64,000 nucleotides of DNA from Marinobacter flavimaris (GTDB lineage: Bacteria; Pseudomonadota; Gammaproteobacteria; Pseudomonadales; Oleiphilaceae): positions 434,001-498,000 of the forward strand of contig NZ_PSSW01000001.1 of assembly GCF_002933295.1 (NCBI RefSeq). Direction: 5' to 3'. The position numbers and the translations under genes are program-made. The notes beneath the pieces were generated by a model, which worked only from the letters and a program-made list of their open reading frames with translations, had not been told where the DNA came from and made no database searches. Below, in pieces: positions 8,199-17,159 of this stretch (positions within the stretch are counted from its first letter, which is position 1; the number at the start of each line of letters is the position of its first letter).

Positions 8199-8942
8199 AT
8201 GACATTGGCGAAAAACCTCGGAATCTATAACCAGTCAAGTGCGCAGAAGCCGGCTCAGCTCATTGAGCAGCACGCGCCGCTGGTCAAGAAAATTGCCCTT
8301 CACCTGATGGCTCGCCTGCCGGCGTCCGTCCAGCTTGAAGACCTGATGCAGGCCGGCATGATCGGTCTGCTCGAGGCCGCCCAGCGTTACAGCTCTACCA
8401 AAGGTGCTACCTTCGAGACTTACGCCGGTATCCGTATTCGCGGCGCCATGGTGGACGAAATCCGCAAGGGTGACTGGGTGCCACGTTCTGTTCATCGCAA
8501 CGCCCGTCGCATTTCCCAGGCCATCAAGGCCGTTGAAGATAGACTTGGCCGCGAAGCCCACGACCAGGAAGTGGCCGAAGAGCTGGGTATGGGGCTACCC
8601 GAATACCACTCCTACCTTTCCGATTCCAACAGCGGTCGACTTTTTAGCCTCGACGAGCTCAATGAATCCGGAGAGCTGCCGATAGAACAGACAGAGACGC
8701 AGGATAATCCCCTTGAGGGGTTGTCCTCCGATGCCTTCCGGCGGAGCCTCGCTGAGGCGATTGAAGACCTGCCGGAGCGGGAAAAGCTGGTGTTGAGCCT
8801 TTACTACCAGGAAGAACTGAACCTCAAGGAGATTGGCGCGGTGCTCGGCGTCAGTGAGAGCAGGGTAAGCCAGATTCACAGCCAGGCAGCCCTGCGCCTT
8901 CGGGGACGGCTCTCGGATTGGCGTCAGGAATCGGACAACTGA
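8199..8942 (+). CDS. fliA: RNA polymerase sigma factor FliA (sigma-28)
   Basis: FliA directs transcription of late flagellar and chemotaxis genes. The chosen ATG at 8199 gives a 247-residue protein starting MTLAKNLGIYNQ. Region 2 (LVKKIALHLMARLP, LEDLMQAGMIGLLEA, GAMVDEIRKGDWVPRSV), region 3 and the region 4 helix-turn-helix (LKEIGAVLGVSESRVSQIHSQA) appear in order. It follows fleN after about 30 bases, and the chemotaxis operon begins about 160 bases downstream. Confidence 0.97.
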   Translation: MTLAKNLGIYNQSSAQKPAQLIEQHAPLVKKIALHLMARLPASVQLEDLMQAGMIGLLEAAQRYSSTKGATFETYAGIRIRGAMVDEIRKGDWVPRSVHRNARRISQAIKAVEDRLGREAHDQEVAEELGMGLPEYHSYLSDSNSGRLFSLDELNESGELPIEQTETQDNPLEGLSSDAFRRSLAEAIEDLPEREKLVLSLYYQEELNLKEIGAVLGVSESRVSQIHSQAALRLRGRLSDWRQESDN

Positions 8943-9104
8943 CCGCGTTCAGTCTGTGTCGCCAACGAGGTAGTCTGTAGTTTTTGGTAACCGATGCTTT
9001 ACAACCGAAGCAAAGGTCCGACAATAAGCGGTTAAAACAGCGGCCTGCTAGACTTTGAACGCAAAGGTCAAACGAATTCCGGGTGTTACTAACTGGAGGT
9101 CCCA

Positions 9105-9488
9105 TTGGACAAAAACATGAAAATCCTCATTGTGGACGACTTCTCCACAATGCGACGGATCATCAAGAACCTGCTGCGTGATCTTGGCTTCACCAACACC
9201 GATGAAGCTGACGACGGCAACACGGCACTGCCAATGCTCAAAAGCGGCAAATACGATTTTCTGGTGACCGACTGGAACATGCCTGGCATGTCAGGCTTCG
9301 ACCTGCTCAAGGCCGTTCGGGCGGACGAGAATCTGAAAACCCTGCCGGTATTGATGGTAACTGCTGAGGCCAAGCGCGACCAGATCGTTGCCGCTGCCCA
9401 GGCAGGCGTAAACGGGTATGTGGTCAAGCCGTTCACCGCTGCCGTGCTCAAGGAAAAGATTGAGAAAATCTTTGAAAGAATCCAGTAA
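9105..9488 (+). CDS. cheY: Chemotaxis response regulator CheY
   Basis: CheY carries the phosphoryl signal from CheA to the flagellar switch. The receiver domain is complete, with acidic DD near residues 11-12, the phospho-acceptor aspartate at position 56 (VTDWNMPGM), a conserved threonine (MVTAEA) and lysine (VVKPF). Two starts are possible. A TTG at 9105 lies 4 bases after a strong GGAGGT (9095-9100) and gives [12 protein letters not shown]; the ATG at 9117 gives MKILIVDD but is 16 bases from that site. The Shine-Dalgarno spacing favours TTG. It heads cheYZAB. Confidence 0.96.
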   Translation: MDKNMKILIVDDFSTMRRIIKNLLRDLGFTNTDEADDGNTALPMLKSGKYDFLVTDWNMPGMSGFDLLKAVRADENLKTLPVLMVTAEAKRDQIVAAAQAGVNGYVVKPFTAAVLKEKIEKIFERIQ

Positions 9489-9499
9489 CCAGAGGTCGG

Positions 9500-10294
9500 A
9501 TGGCTCTCATGAGCGATAGCAAAAAGAACCATCGGGGCCTTGAACCGGAGGTGACGGAAAAGCTCCAGCGGCAGGCAGCGGAACTGGCCGAGAGTGTTGA
9601 TGCGGGTGATTATGCCAAAGCCATGACCCTGATCAATGAACTCAGCGAGGTCAGGGATCAGAGTCTGTACCGTGAGGTAGGGCGGCTGACGCGGAGCCTG
9701 CACGAAGCAATCCGGAACTTCCAGATTGATCCCCGTAACGCCGAGCAGCAGGAAGCACTGTCAAAGATGACAGATGCCTCTGATCGTCTCGAATACGTTG
9801 TGCAGATGACCGGTGAAGCAGCCAACCGGACCATGGACCTGGTTGAGGAAACCATGCCGGTGGCGAATGCCCTCAGAGACGAGGCCGCCGCGTTGCGTGA
9901 TGAGTGGCAGCGCCTGCGTCGCCGGGAAATGCAGCCGGCTGAGTTTCGCGAGCTGTACGGCCGGATTGATCGCTTTTTTGTCAGCATGGCAACCGATGCC
10001 GACACCATGTACAGCAACCTGTCGGAAATCCTGCTGGCTCAGGACTATCAGGATCTGACAGGTCAGGTCATCCAGAAGGTCACCGCCCTGGTGAAAGAGG
10101 TTGAGGAGCAGATGCTCAGCCTGGTGGTGATGGCCAGTCATGTGGACCAGCTCACGGGCACGGTGCACCAGATTGAAGAAAAAGAAGAGTCTGCAGAGAA
10201 GGGCGTCGGGCCCCAGATCAAGGCCGATGAGCGTGAAGATGTAGTTTCGGGGCAGGACGACGTAGACGACCTGTTGTCCAGTCTCGGTTTCTGA
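9500..10294 (+). CDS. cheZ: CheY-P phosphatase CheZ
   Basis: CheZ dephosphorylates CheY-P. The 264-residue protein is mainly a long helical hairpin. The catalytic glutamine lies in the conserved segment AQDYQDLTGQVIQKV, and the acidic, amphipathic C-terminal tail DDVDDLLSSLGF is the CheY-docking peptide. It begins 11 bases after cheY. A second ATG at 9509 (MSDSKKN) is also possible and would remove three residues. Confidence 0.95.
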   Translation: MALMSDSKKNHRGLEPEVTEKLQRQAAELAESVDAGDYAKAMTLINELSEVRDQSLYREVGRLTRSLHEAIRNFQIDPRNAEQQEALSKMTDASDRLEYVVQMTGEAANRTMDLVEETMPVANALRDEAAALRDEWQRLRRREMQPAEFRELYGRIDRFFVSMATDADTMYSNLSEILLAQDYQDLTGQVIQKVTALVKEVEEQMLSLVVMASHVDQLTGTVHQIEEKEESAEKGVGPQIKADEREDVVSGQDDVDDLLSSLGF

Positions 10295-10310
10295 ATAATG
10301 AGGGTAACGC

Positions 10311-12461
10311 ATGGCGTTTGATGCTGATGAAGAGATTTTGCAGGACTTCCTGGTAGAAGCCGGCGAGATCCTCGAAAAGCTGTCAGAGCAGTTGGTAGAT
10401 CTTGAGCGACATCCTGACGACAGTGATCTGCTCAACGCCATCTTCCGTGGTTTCCATACCGTGAAAGGCGGAGCCGGCTTCCTTCAGCTTGAAGCGCTGG
10501 TGAACTGCTGCCATTCCGCGGAAAACGTTTTCGACATCTTGCGTAATCACAAGCGCAAGGTGGATTCCGAACTGATGGACGTGGTTCTAGAAGCACTCGA
10601 CTACGTCAATGCCATGTTTGAGCAGGTCCGCAATCATGAGGAGCTGACGCCGGCTCCGGACGAACTGATTGCCCGTCTGGATGCCCTGGCCCAGCCTGAA
10701 GGCGAGGGGGCACCGCCCGCTGCCGCTCAACCTGAGCAGGAAGAGAGCGAACCGGCAGAAGACGGTGGCGACATCACCGACGACGAGTTCGAACAGCTTC
10801 TGGACGCACTGCAGGACGAGAAATCAGCGGAGGTTTCCTCGGCTTCGAGCGCCGGATCGGCCGGCGGTGACCAGGAAAGTTCTGGAGACGACGAAATAAC
10901 CGACGACGAATTCGAAGCGCTACTGGACCAACTGCACGGAAAAGGTCAGTTTGCCGGTGCGCCAGCTGGCGAGGAAGAGGCTTCTGGTAAAGAAGAAAAG
11001 CCGGCTGCCAAGGCCGGATCTGCTGGCGGCGATGACCTGATCACCGACGACGAATTCGAGAAACTGCTGGACGATCTTCACGGCAAGGGCGGAAGCCCGA
11101 CCGCGGGCGGAGAGCCTTCAGCCTCGAAAGAGCCTGCAGCTCCAAAACAGCCCTCAGCGCCGAAACAGCCTGCATCTTCAAAAGAACCAGCTTCAGCGAA
11201 AGCAAACGCGTCAAAACCCGAAAAGTCGAAGCCGGCCGAGAAGCCGGAGGCCAAAGGCGCTGCCGCACCGGCGATGCCTGCTCGCGAGAATGCCCCGGCC
11301 GCGGAAACGACGGTTCGTGTCGACACCAAGCGGCTCGATGACATCATGAATATGGTGGGTGAGCTGGTGCTGGTGCGTAACCGCTTGCAGCGTCTGGGTG
11401 CTGAAAGTGAAGACGAACACATGCACAAGGCGGTATCCAACCTGGATGTGGTTACGACTGATCTCCAGTCCGCCGTCATGCAGACCCGCATGCAGCCGAT
11501 CAAAAAGGTGTTCGGCAGGTTCCCCCGCGTTGTGCGCGATCTCGCCAGAAACCTCAAGAAAGAGGTGAACCTGGTGATGCATGGCGAGGAAACCGATCTC
11601 GACAAGAACCTGGTTGAAGCGCTGTCTGATCCGCTGGTTCACCTGGTGCGGAATTCGGTGGACCACGGGATCGAGGCTCCGGAAGTCCGCGAGAAGGCCG
11701 GGAAGCCACGCCAGGGCACGGTTACCCTCTCTGCCGAGCAGGAGGGAGACCATATTCTGCTGTTTATCGAGGATGACGGCGCGGGCATGGATCCGGAAGT
11801 CCTGCGCCGCAAAGCAGTCGAAAAGGGTATCTACGACCAGGACGCCGCGGACCGGCTGACCAATTCGGAGTGTTACAACCTTATTTTTGCCGCCGGATTC
11901 TCCACCAAGGAGCAGATTTCGGATGTGTCCGGACGTGGCGTCGGCATGGATGTGGTGAAAACCAAGATTGGCCAGCTCAATGGCCAGTTGAGCATCGAAT
12001 CCGAGCTGGGCAAGGGCTCTCGCATTGTCATCAAGGTTCCGCTGACGCTCGCCATCATGCCCACCCTGATGATCATGCTGGGCGATCAATCCTTTGCGTT
12101 GCCGCTGGTCAACGTGGTCGAGATTTTCCATCTGGACCTGACCAAGACCAACATCGTCGATGGGCGCGAGTGCATTGTGGTTCGGGATAAAGTCTTCCCG
12201 CTATTCCATATCAAGCGCTGGCTGGTTCGTGGCGGTGCTGGCCAGGAGGTGCCCGATAACGCCCATGTTGTCATTGTGGCCATGGGTACCAAGCAGGTCG
12301 GGTTCGTGGTCGACCAGCTGGTTGGTCAGGAAGAAGTGGTTATCAAGCCCCTTGGGCGAGCGCTCCAGGGTACGCCAGGCATGGCCGGTGCCACTATTAC
12401 CGGCGATGGCCGGATTGCACTCATTATTGATGTGCCAAGCCTGTTGCAACATTACGGTTGA
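10311..12461 (+). CDS. cheA: Chemotaxis histidine kinase CheA
   Basis: CheA autophosphorylates in response to receptor arrays and donates phosphate to CheY and CheB. The 716-residue protein begins with an Hpt domain whose phospho-histidine is H49 (FRGFHTVKGGAGF). A long Ala/Pro/Glu-rich linker (about 125-335) carries three copies of an ITDDEFE-x-LLD motif near 155, 196 and 244. Then come the dimerisation helix pair (MNMVGELVLVRNRL), the HATPase with N-box LVRNSVDHGIE and G-boxes DDGAGMD and GRGVGMDVV, and a C-terminal CheW-like domain. There is one Hpt only. Confidence 0.97.
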   Translation: MAFDADEEILQDFLVEAGEILEKLSEQLVDLERHPDDSDLLNAIFRGFHTVKGGAGFLQLEALVNCCHSAENVFDILRNHKRKVDSELMDVVLEALDYVNAMFEQVRNHEELTPAPDELIARLDALAQPEGEGAPPAAAQPEQEESEPAEDGGDITDDEFEQLLDALQDEKSAEVSSASSAGSAGGDQESSGDDEITDDEFEALLDQLHGKGQFAGAPAGEEEASGKEEKPAAKAGSAGGDDLITDDEFEKLLDDLHGKGGSPTAGGEPSASKEPAAPKQPSAPKQPASSKEPASAKANASKPEKSKPAEKPEAKGAAAPAMPARENAPAAETTVRVDTKRLDDIMNMVGELVLVRNRLQRLGAESEDEHMHKAVSNLDVVTTDLQSAVMQTRMQPIKKVFGRFPRVVRDLARNLKKEVNLVMHGEETDLDKNLVEALSDPLVHLVRNSVDHGIEAPEVREKAGKPRQGTVTLSAEQEGDHILLFIEDDGAGMDPEVLRRKAVEKGIYDQDAADRLTNSECYNLIFAAGFSTKEQISDVSGRGVGMDVVKTKIGQLNGQLSIESELGKGSRIVIKVPLTLAIMPTLMIMLGDQSFALPLVNVVEIFHLDLTKTNIVDGRECIVVRDKVFPLFHIKRWLVRGGAGQEVPDNAHVVIVAMGTKQVGFVVDQLVGQEEVVIKPLGRALQGTPGMAGATITGDGRIALIIDVPSLLQHYG

Positions 12462-12526
12462 GCCGGGCCTTCCGGCGCTTTTTGCCAGAGAAGGCCGAAG
12501 AACGATGGATTGGGTAGGAGAAGTGG

Positions 12527-13690
12527 ATGACAGTTTCTGTCCTGGTCGTTGACGATTCAGGGTTTTTTCGCAAGCGGCTGACGGAAATCCTGACCAGCTC
12601 CGGCCAGATCAAAGTGGTAGGTGCTGCGACCAATGGTCGGGAAGGCGTTGAGCTGGCCGAGAAACTGCGTCCCGACGTGATTACCATGGATTATGAGATG
12701 CCCGTGATGGATGGCATCTCTGCCGTGCGCGAAATCATGCGCAAACATCCGATACCGGTGCTCATGTTCTCATCGCTCACCTATGAGGGCGCCCGGGTCA
12801 CACTGGATGCGCTCGAGGCCGGCGCCGTTGATTTTCTGCCCAAGAATTTCGAAGAAATTGCCCGGGACAACAGTCAGCTTCAGAAAATCTTGATTGAGCG
12901 GATTCTGGATGTAGCCCGCAGTCGTCCCGGCAACCGTTCTCCTGCGCCTTCCCGCGCGGAACCTTCAGCTCCGGCCTCCCGGGCGCCGGAGCCTGCAGGG
13001 CGCCCGCGTCCGGAACCAGCACCGCGTCAGCGTCCTGACACCCGGGCTCCGGCAGCGTCGGCAGGTTCTCCGGGCGAAACCGAGGCCCCCAGGCGCCATG
13101 GCCGCCGTGGGCCGGCCAAGCATTACGCCGTTGTTGGCATTGGTACTTCAACCGGCGGCCCGGTTGCCCTGCAGCGGGTACTGACGGTGTTGCCCGCGAC
13201 CTTCCCGGCACCGATTGTTCTGGTGCAGCATATGCCGGCGAGTTTTACGCCTGCCTTCGCCGAACGCCTTAACAAGCTCTGCCGGATTGAAGTCCGGCAG
13301 GCTGAGGATGGTGATGTGTTGCGGCCCGGCCTGGCTTTGCTGGCGCCCGGCGGCAAACAGATGATGGTCGAGAATCGGGGCGGACAGCCCAGGATCCGTA
13401 TTCTGCCCGGAGACGAGCGGCTCAATTACAAACCCTGCGTGGACGTTACCTTCGGTTCTCTTGCCCGCAGCTTTCCGGGCAAGACGCTGGGCGTCATTCT
13501 TACCGGGATGGGCTCGGACGGCAAAGAAGGCTGTCGGATGATGAAGCAGAGCGGTTCCGATATATGGTCCCAGGATGAAAAATCGTCTGTGATCTACGGC
13601 ATGCCGATGGCCGTCGCCAAGGCAGGGCTGACGGATGATGTATTGTCCCTGGACGAGATCGGGCCACGCCTCGCGGAAGGTGTGTGCTGA
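12527..13690 (+). CDS. cheB: Protein-glutamate methylesterase/deamidase CheB
   Basis: CheB removes methyl groups from chemoreceptor glutamates when phosphorylated. The N-terminal receiver has its phospho-acceptor at D55 (TMDYEMPVMDG). A Pro/Ala/Arg-rich linker (about 135-195) follows, then the methylesterase with catalytic serine S208 in GIGTSTGGP, histidine in VQHMPASF, and aspartate in LTGMGSDGKEG. Its stop codon overlaps the motC start as TGATG, which implies translational coupling. Confidence 0.96.
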   Translation: MTVSVLVVDDSGFFRKRLTEILTSSGQIKVVGAATNGREGVELAEKLRPDVITMDYEMPVMDGISAVREIMRKHPIPVLMFSSLTYEGARVTLDALEAGAVDFLPKNFEEIARDNSQLQKILIERILDVARSRPGNRSPAPSRAEPSAPASRAPEPAGRPRPEPAPRQRPDTRAPAASAGSPGETEAPRRHGRRGPAKHYAVVGIGTSTGGPVALQRVLTVLPATFPAPIVLVQHMPASFTPAFAERLNKLCRIEVRQAEDGDVLRPGLALLAPGGKQMMVENRGGQPRIRILPGDERLNYKPCVDVTFGSLARSFPGKTLGVILTGMGSDGKEGCRMMKQSGSDIWSQDEKSSVIYGMPMAVAKAGLTDDVLSLDEIGPRLAEGVC

Positions 13691-14430
13691 TGGATATCCT
13701 GAGCCTGCTCGGGGTCATACTGGCCTTTGCCGCAATTCTTGGCGGTAACCTGCTGGAAGGCGGAGCGGTTGGCTCACTGTTTAATGGGCCGGCGGCCATC
13801 ATCGTCATCGGTGGCACTCTGGCCGCGACTATCCTGCAGACCTCGTGGCCCATGCTGAAGCGGGCTTTCACTCAGGTGCGCTGGGTCTTTTTCCCGCCGT
13901 TTATCAACCTTGAAGACGGTATCGGAAAAGTCATTGACTGGAGTGTAAAAGCTCGCAAGCAGGGCTTGCTAGGCCTTGAAGGGCTTGCCGAGCGCGAGCC
14001 GGAGCCCTTTGCCCGCAAGGGGTTGCAGTTGCTGGTCGACGGTGCCGAAACCGAGACCATCAGGGGCATCATGGAAGTTGATCTGGAATCCCGTGAGCAG
14101 AGGGATCTGGAGTCGGCCAAGGTGTTCGAGGCCATGGGTGGTTACTCGCCAACCATCGGCATTATCGGGGCTGTCATGGGCCTGATCCAGGTGATGACCA
14201 ACCTTGAGGATCCCCAATCCCTGGGTAGCGGGATCGCAACCGCCTTTGTAGCCACCATCTACGGTGTGGCGCTGGCCAACCTCCTGTTCTTCCCGGTCGC
14301 TAACAAGATGCGCGGTATCGTGCGGGAGCGCACCCGCTATGAGGACATGATGATCGATGGCCTGATTGCCATCGCCGAGGGTGAAAACCCGAAATCCATC
14401 GAATTGCGGCTGCGGGGCTTCCTGCAGTAA
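13690..14430 (+). CDS. motC: Flagellar motor stator protein MotC (MotA family)
   Basis: MotC forms, with MotD, a second type of stator that conducts ions to turn the flagellum. The ATG at 13690 overlaps the cheB stop and gives 246 residues, the usual MotC length; an in-frame GTG six bases earlier is less likely. There are four hydrophobic segments (about 1-20, 30-50, 145-165 and 180-200) and the MotA/TolQ/ExbB region SPTIGIIGAVMGLIQVM. Its position between cheB and motD is as in Pseudomonas, where motAB lies elsewhere. Confidence 0.94.
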   Translation: MDILSLLGVILAFAAILGGNLLEGGAVGSLFNGPAAIIVIGGTLAATILQTSWPMLKRAFTQVRWVFFPPFINLEDGIGKVIDWSVKARKQGLLGLEGLAEREPEPFARKGLQLLVDGAETETIRGIMEVDLESREQRDLESAKVFEAMGGYSPTIGIIGAVMGLIQVMTNLEDPQSLGSGIATAFVATIYGVALANLLFFPVANKMRGIVRERTRYEDMMIDGLIAIAEGENPKSIELRLRGFLQ

Positions 14431-14448
14431 GCATGCGCAGGCCAACTT

Positions 14449-15231
14449 ATGCGGCGCCGTAGGCAACCCCAGGATGATCTGCACAACAAGGAGCGGTGGC
14501 TGATTTCCTACGCGGATTTCATCACCCTGCTGTTCGCCTTTTTCGTCGTGATGTACTCGGTATCGTCCGTTAACGAAGGCAAATACAAAGTCCTTTCTGA
14601 AACCCTGACCGGCGTGTTCAATGCACCCCAGCGCTCCTTCCAGCCAATCGAGATTGGCGACCAGCCCCAGAGATCGCTGAATGCGCCTGCCGAGAACGTA
14701 ATCCCGCCGGCGGTGACCGAAGCGCCCCGAAATCCGGAGATGGACGCGCAGGCGCGGACCGAAGCGCTGCGAGCCATGGCTGACCAGCTTTCCATGGAGT
14801 TTGATGAGCTGATCAACCAGGGCGTGGTGTCGCTTGAGACCAGCGACCAGTGGCTGGAGCTGAATCTGCCCAACAGTCTGTTGTTTGGCAGCGGCGATGC
14901 CGAGCCCCATTACGATGCGTTCGAGGTGGTCGAGAAAATCGCCACGGTTCTGAACAACCGGGACAACGCTGTCAAAGTGGAAGGCTTCACCGATAATCAG
15001 CCGATCAGTACCTCCCGTTTTCCGTCAAACTGGGAATTGTCAGCCGCCCGGGCGGCTGCCATGGTCCGGATGCTGGTGATGGAGGGCATCGAGCCGGAAC
15101 GTCTGGCGGCTGTCGGCTATGGCCAGTATCAGCCGGTTGCCCGGAATGACACTGAGGAAGGGCGCCGCAGAAACCGCCGGGTGGTATTGCTGATCTCCCG
15201 TGACGCCAGTATTCGCGGTGCCATGCGCTGA
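14449..15231 (+). CDS. motD: Flagellar motor stator protein MotD (MotB family)
   Basis: MotD anchors the MotC channel to peptidoglycan. Its single membrane helix near residues 20-42 follows the conserved WLISYADFITLLFAFFVVMY, where the aspartate in SYAD is the ion-binding residue. The C-terminal half is an OmpA-like peptidoglycan-binding domain (VEGFTDNQPI, NWELSAARAAAMVRML, GYGQYQPV, RRRNRRV). Length 260. It starts 18 bases after motC, completing the stator operon. Confidence 0.95.
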   Translation: MRRRRQPQDDLHNKERWLISYADFITLLFAFFVVMYSVSSVNEGKYKVLSETLTGVFNAPQRSFQPIEIGDQPQRSLNAPAENVIPPAVTEAPRNPEMDAQARTEALRAMADQLSMEFDELINQGVVSLETSDQWLELNLPNSLLFGSGDAEPHYDAFEVVEKIATVLNNRDNAVKVEGFTDNQPISTSRFPSNWELSAARAAAMVRMLVMEGIEPERLAAVGYGQYQPVARNDTEEGRRRNRRVVLLISRDASIRGAMR

Positions 15232-15425
15232 CCCGATCGTCGGCAGATGCGTATAGAGCCATTGGCATGGTTCCTGTATTACTCCCCGTTAACAATAAGG
15301 CGCCGGCAACAGCTTGCCGGATTTTCCGAGGACTGGTTCAAGTTGCCCGGGGAATGGCCGATAAACGGGACTGTGGCAACGGTTAATTGCCGGCCACACC
15401 GATGTATTCTCTGGAGAATCAAAGC

Positions 15426-16223
15426 GTGCGAATCTGGGCAGTAGCCAATCAAAAAGGTGGTGTCGGTAAAACCACGAGTGTGGTCGCCCTGGGCGGCTTG
15501 CTTGCCGAACGCGGCAAGCGTGTTCTCGTTGTGGATCTGGACCCGCATGGCTCGCTCACCAGCTGGTTCGGTTACGATCCGGATACAATCGCGCACAGTG
15601 TTTTCGACCTGTTCCAGCACCAGGGCAAGGTTCCGGAAGGGCTACCCGCCCAACTGATTACGGAGACCAGCTGCAAGGGCCTGTCCCTTTTGCCGGCGAG
15701 TGCAGCCCTGGCTACCCTTGAGCGACGAATGATCGGCGTGGAAGGCATGGGGCTGATCATTTCCCGGGCCCTGACTCAGCTTTGGGACGACTTTGATTAT
15801 GTCCTGCTCGACAATACTCCCTCTCTGGGGGTTCTGATGGTTAACGCCCTTGCGGCAGCCCAGCATCTGATCATTCCCGTGCAAACCGAATTTCTGGCCA
15901 TCAAGGGCCTGGAGCGCATGCTCCACACCCTGAAGATGATCATGCGTTCCCAGAAAAACGAACTTTCTTACACCATTGTGCCCACCTTGTATGACCGGCG
16001 GACACAGGCGTCGGTGAAAAGCCTGAACCTGTTGCGGAAGACCTACCGCGAGTCCCTCTGGCAGTTTGCGATTCCGGTGGACACCAAGTTTCGGGATGCC
16101 AGCCAGGGCGGCATAACACCGTCCGCGCTGGATGCCGAAACCCATGGTGTCCGCGCCTACAGCCATCTGCTGGATGATCTCATGGCCCGGGTGGGCAGGG
16201 TGAAGGAGCGTCAGCATGGCTGA
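15426..16223 (+). CDS. ParA-family ATPase positioning the chemosensory array (ParC type)
   Basis: The protein is a ParA/Soj-type ATPase with Walker A NQKGGVGKTT at the extreme N terminus and VVDLDPHGSLTSWFG. I place the start at GTG 15426 (MRIWAVANQKGG), behind a CTGGAGA ribosome site at about 15411, giving 265 residues; an ATG at 15387 in the same frame would add 13 atypical residues. Beside cheW genes in polar-flagellated bacteria, such ATPases (ParC in Vibrio) guide chemoreceptor arrays to the cell poles. It overlaps the next gene by 8 bases. Confidence 0.9.
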   Translation: MRIWAVANQKGGVGKTTSVVALGGLLAERGKRVLVVDLDPHGSLTSWFGYDPDTIAHSVFDLFQHQGKVPEGLPAQLITETSCKGLSLLPASAALATLERRMIGVEGMGLIISRALTQLWDDFDYVLLDNTPSLGVLMVNALAAAQHLIIPVQTEFLAIKGLERMLHTLKMIMRSQKNELSYTIVPTLYDRRTQASVKSLNLLRKTYRESLWQFAIPVDTKFRDASQGGITPSALDAETHGVRAYSHLLDDLMARVGRVKERQHG

Positions 16224-17025
16224 CGATAAATTGACACGGCTGGCGGATCCGGAAACTGCCATTGCCAGTTATCTTGACGAACTGCTGCACACGGCCACTG
16301 ATACGGCGCTTCGGGAGGAAATCGAAGCGCCGGAACCGGTGAAACCTGCACCTCCGGAACCGCGGGTGGCAACCCGCACGAAACCGGCATCTGTGCCAAC
16401 CGTCGAAAAACCGCCGGCAAGACCTGAACCACCCAAACGGGTCCGGGAAACGCCGGCGGAACCTGAGAGGCCAGTGGTGCGACAGGTGCCGGAAGCGCCG
16501 GTGCCGAAGGCAAGGATTGAAGCTCAGCCTGCGCCGGAGCCGGCCGCGCCGCCGTCCCGCCCGGAGTGGTCAGAACAGCCCTTTGAGTGCCTCATTTTCA
16601 CGGTGGCCGGTCTGCAGCTGGCGGTGCCTCTGATTCTGCTCGGTGCCATTCACCGCATTGAAGAAGAGATCCGGCCCATCCCGGGAAGTCCACGCTGGTA
16701 CATGGGAATCCGCCCGGACCGGGATCAGAACCTGAGGGTGGTGGATACCGCCGAATGGATCATGGCAGGGCGGGTGCCGCCCGATGCCCGGGACAACTAC
16801 CGGTTCGTGATCCGGCTGGATAACAGCGACTGGGGGCTCGCCTGTGATGACGTCGCCCAGTCCTTTACCCTCCGGCCGGACGAAGTGCGTTGGCGCACAG
16901 CCCGAAGCAAGCGTCCGTGGCTGGCCGGCACTGTGATTGACCACATGTGTGCGCTGATTGATGTGCGCACCATGGCAGACTTGCTGGTGAGGGCGGAAAG
17001 AGAGCACCATCTGGATCTGAGCTGA
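16216..17025 (+). CDS. CheW-domain protein, ParP-like partner of the ParA ATPase
   Basis: The 269-residue protein has an N-terminal Pro/Glu-rich region (about residues 30-115) with charged repeats and a C-terminal CheW-like domain from about residue 120 (PFECLIFTVAGLQLAVPLILLGAI). Related proteins (ParP in Vibrio) link the ParC ATPase to chemosensory arrays through CheA. Its start lies inside the end of the ParA-like gene, so the two are translationally coupled and likely act together. The role is by homology and context. Confidence 0.88.
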   Translation: MADDKLTRLADPETAIASYLDELLHTATDTALREEIEAPEPVKPAPPEPRVATRTKPASVPTVEKPPARPEPPKRVRETPAEPERPVVRQVPEAPVPKARIEAQPAPEPAAPPSRPEWSEQPFECLIFTVAGLQLAVPLILLGAIHRIEEEIRPIPGSPRWYMGIRPDRDQNLRVVDTAEWIMAGRVPPDARDNYRFVIRLDNSDWGLACDDVAQSFTLRPDEVRWRTARSKRPWLAGTVIDHMCALIDVRTMADLLVRAEREHHLDLS

Positions 17026-17061
17026 CGCAAACAATGGTTACTGAATGAAACCGAGCCGTGC

Positions 17062-17076
17062 TGGCACGGTTTGTGC
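17062..17076 (+). promoter_or_regulatory. Candidate sigma-54 promoter upstream of cheW
   Basis: TGGCACGGTTTGTGC matches the -24/-12 consensus TGGCACG-N4-TTGC except for G in place of the first T, with the GG and GC 12 bases apart. Its left half also forms the right arm of a small hairpin (CCGTGC-TG-GCACGG, 17057-17070), so the match may be accidental. If real, transcription would start near 17088, about 70 bases before cheW. Confidence 0.35.
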
Positions 17077-17159
17077 CCTTAACTATAGTATTGGGCACTG
17101 ATGATATTTTTTTGACGATCAGGTTGCCCGCCGGGCAGCCCAAGAGGAGAAACATCGCT

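Noticed and set aside
8960..9000. A sigma-28-like CCGAT element before cheY.
   Set aside because: Only the -10 core partly matches and no TAAAGTTT-like -35 is at the required spacing, although FliA control of this operon would be expected.
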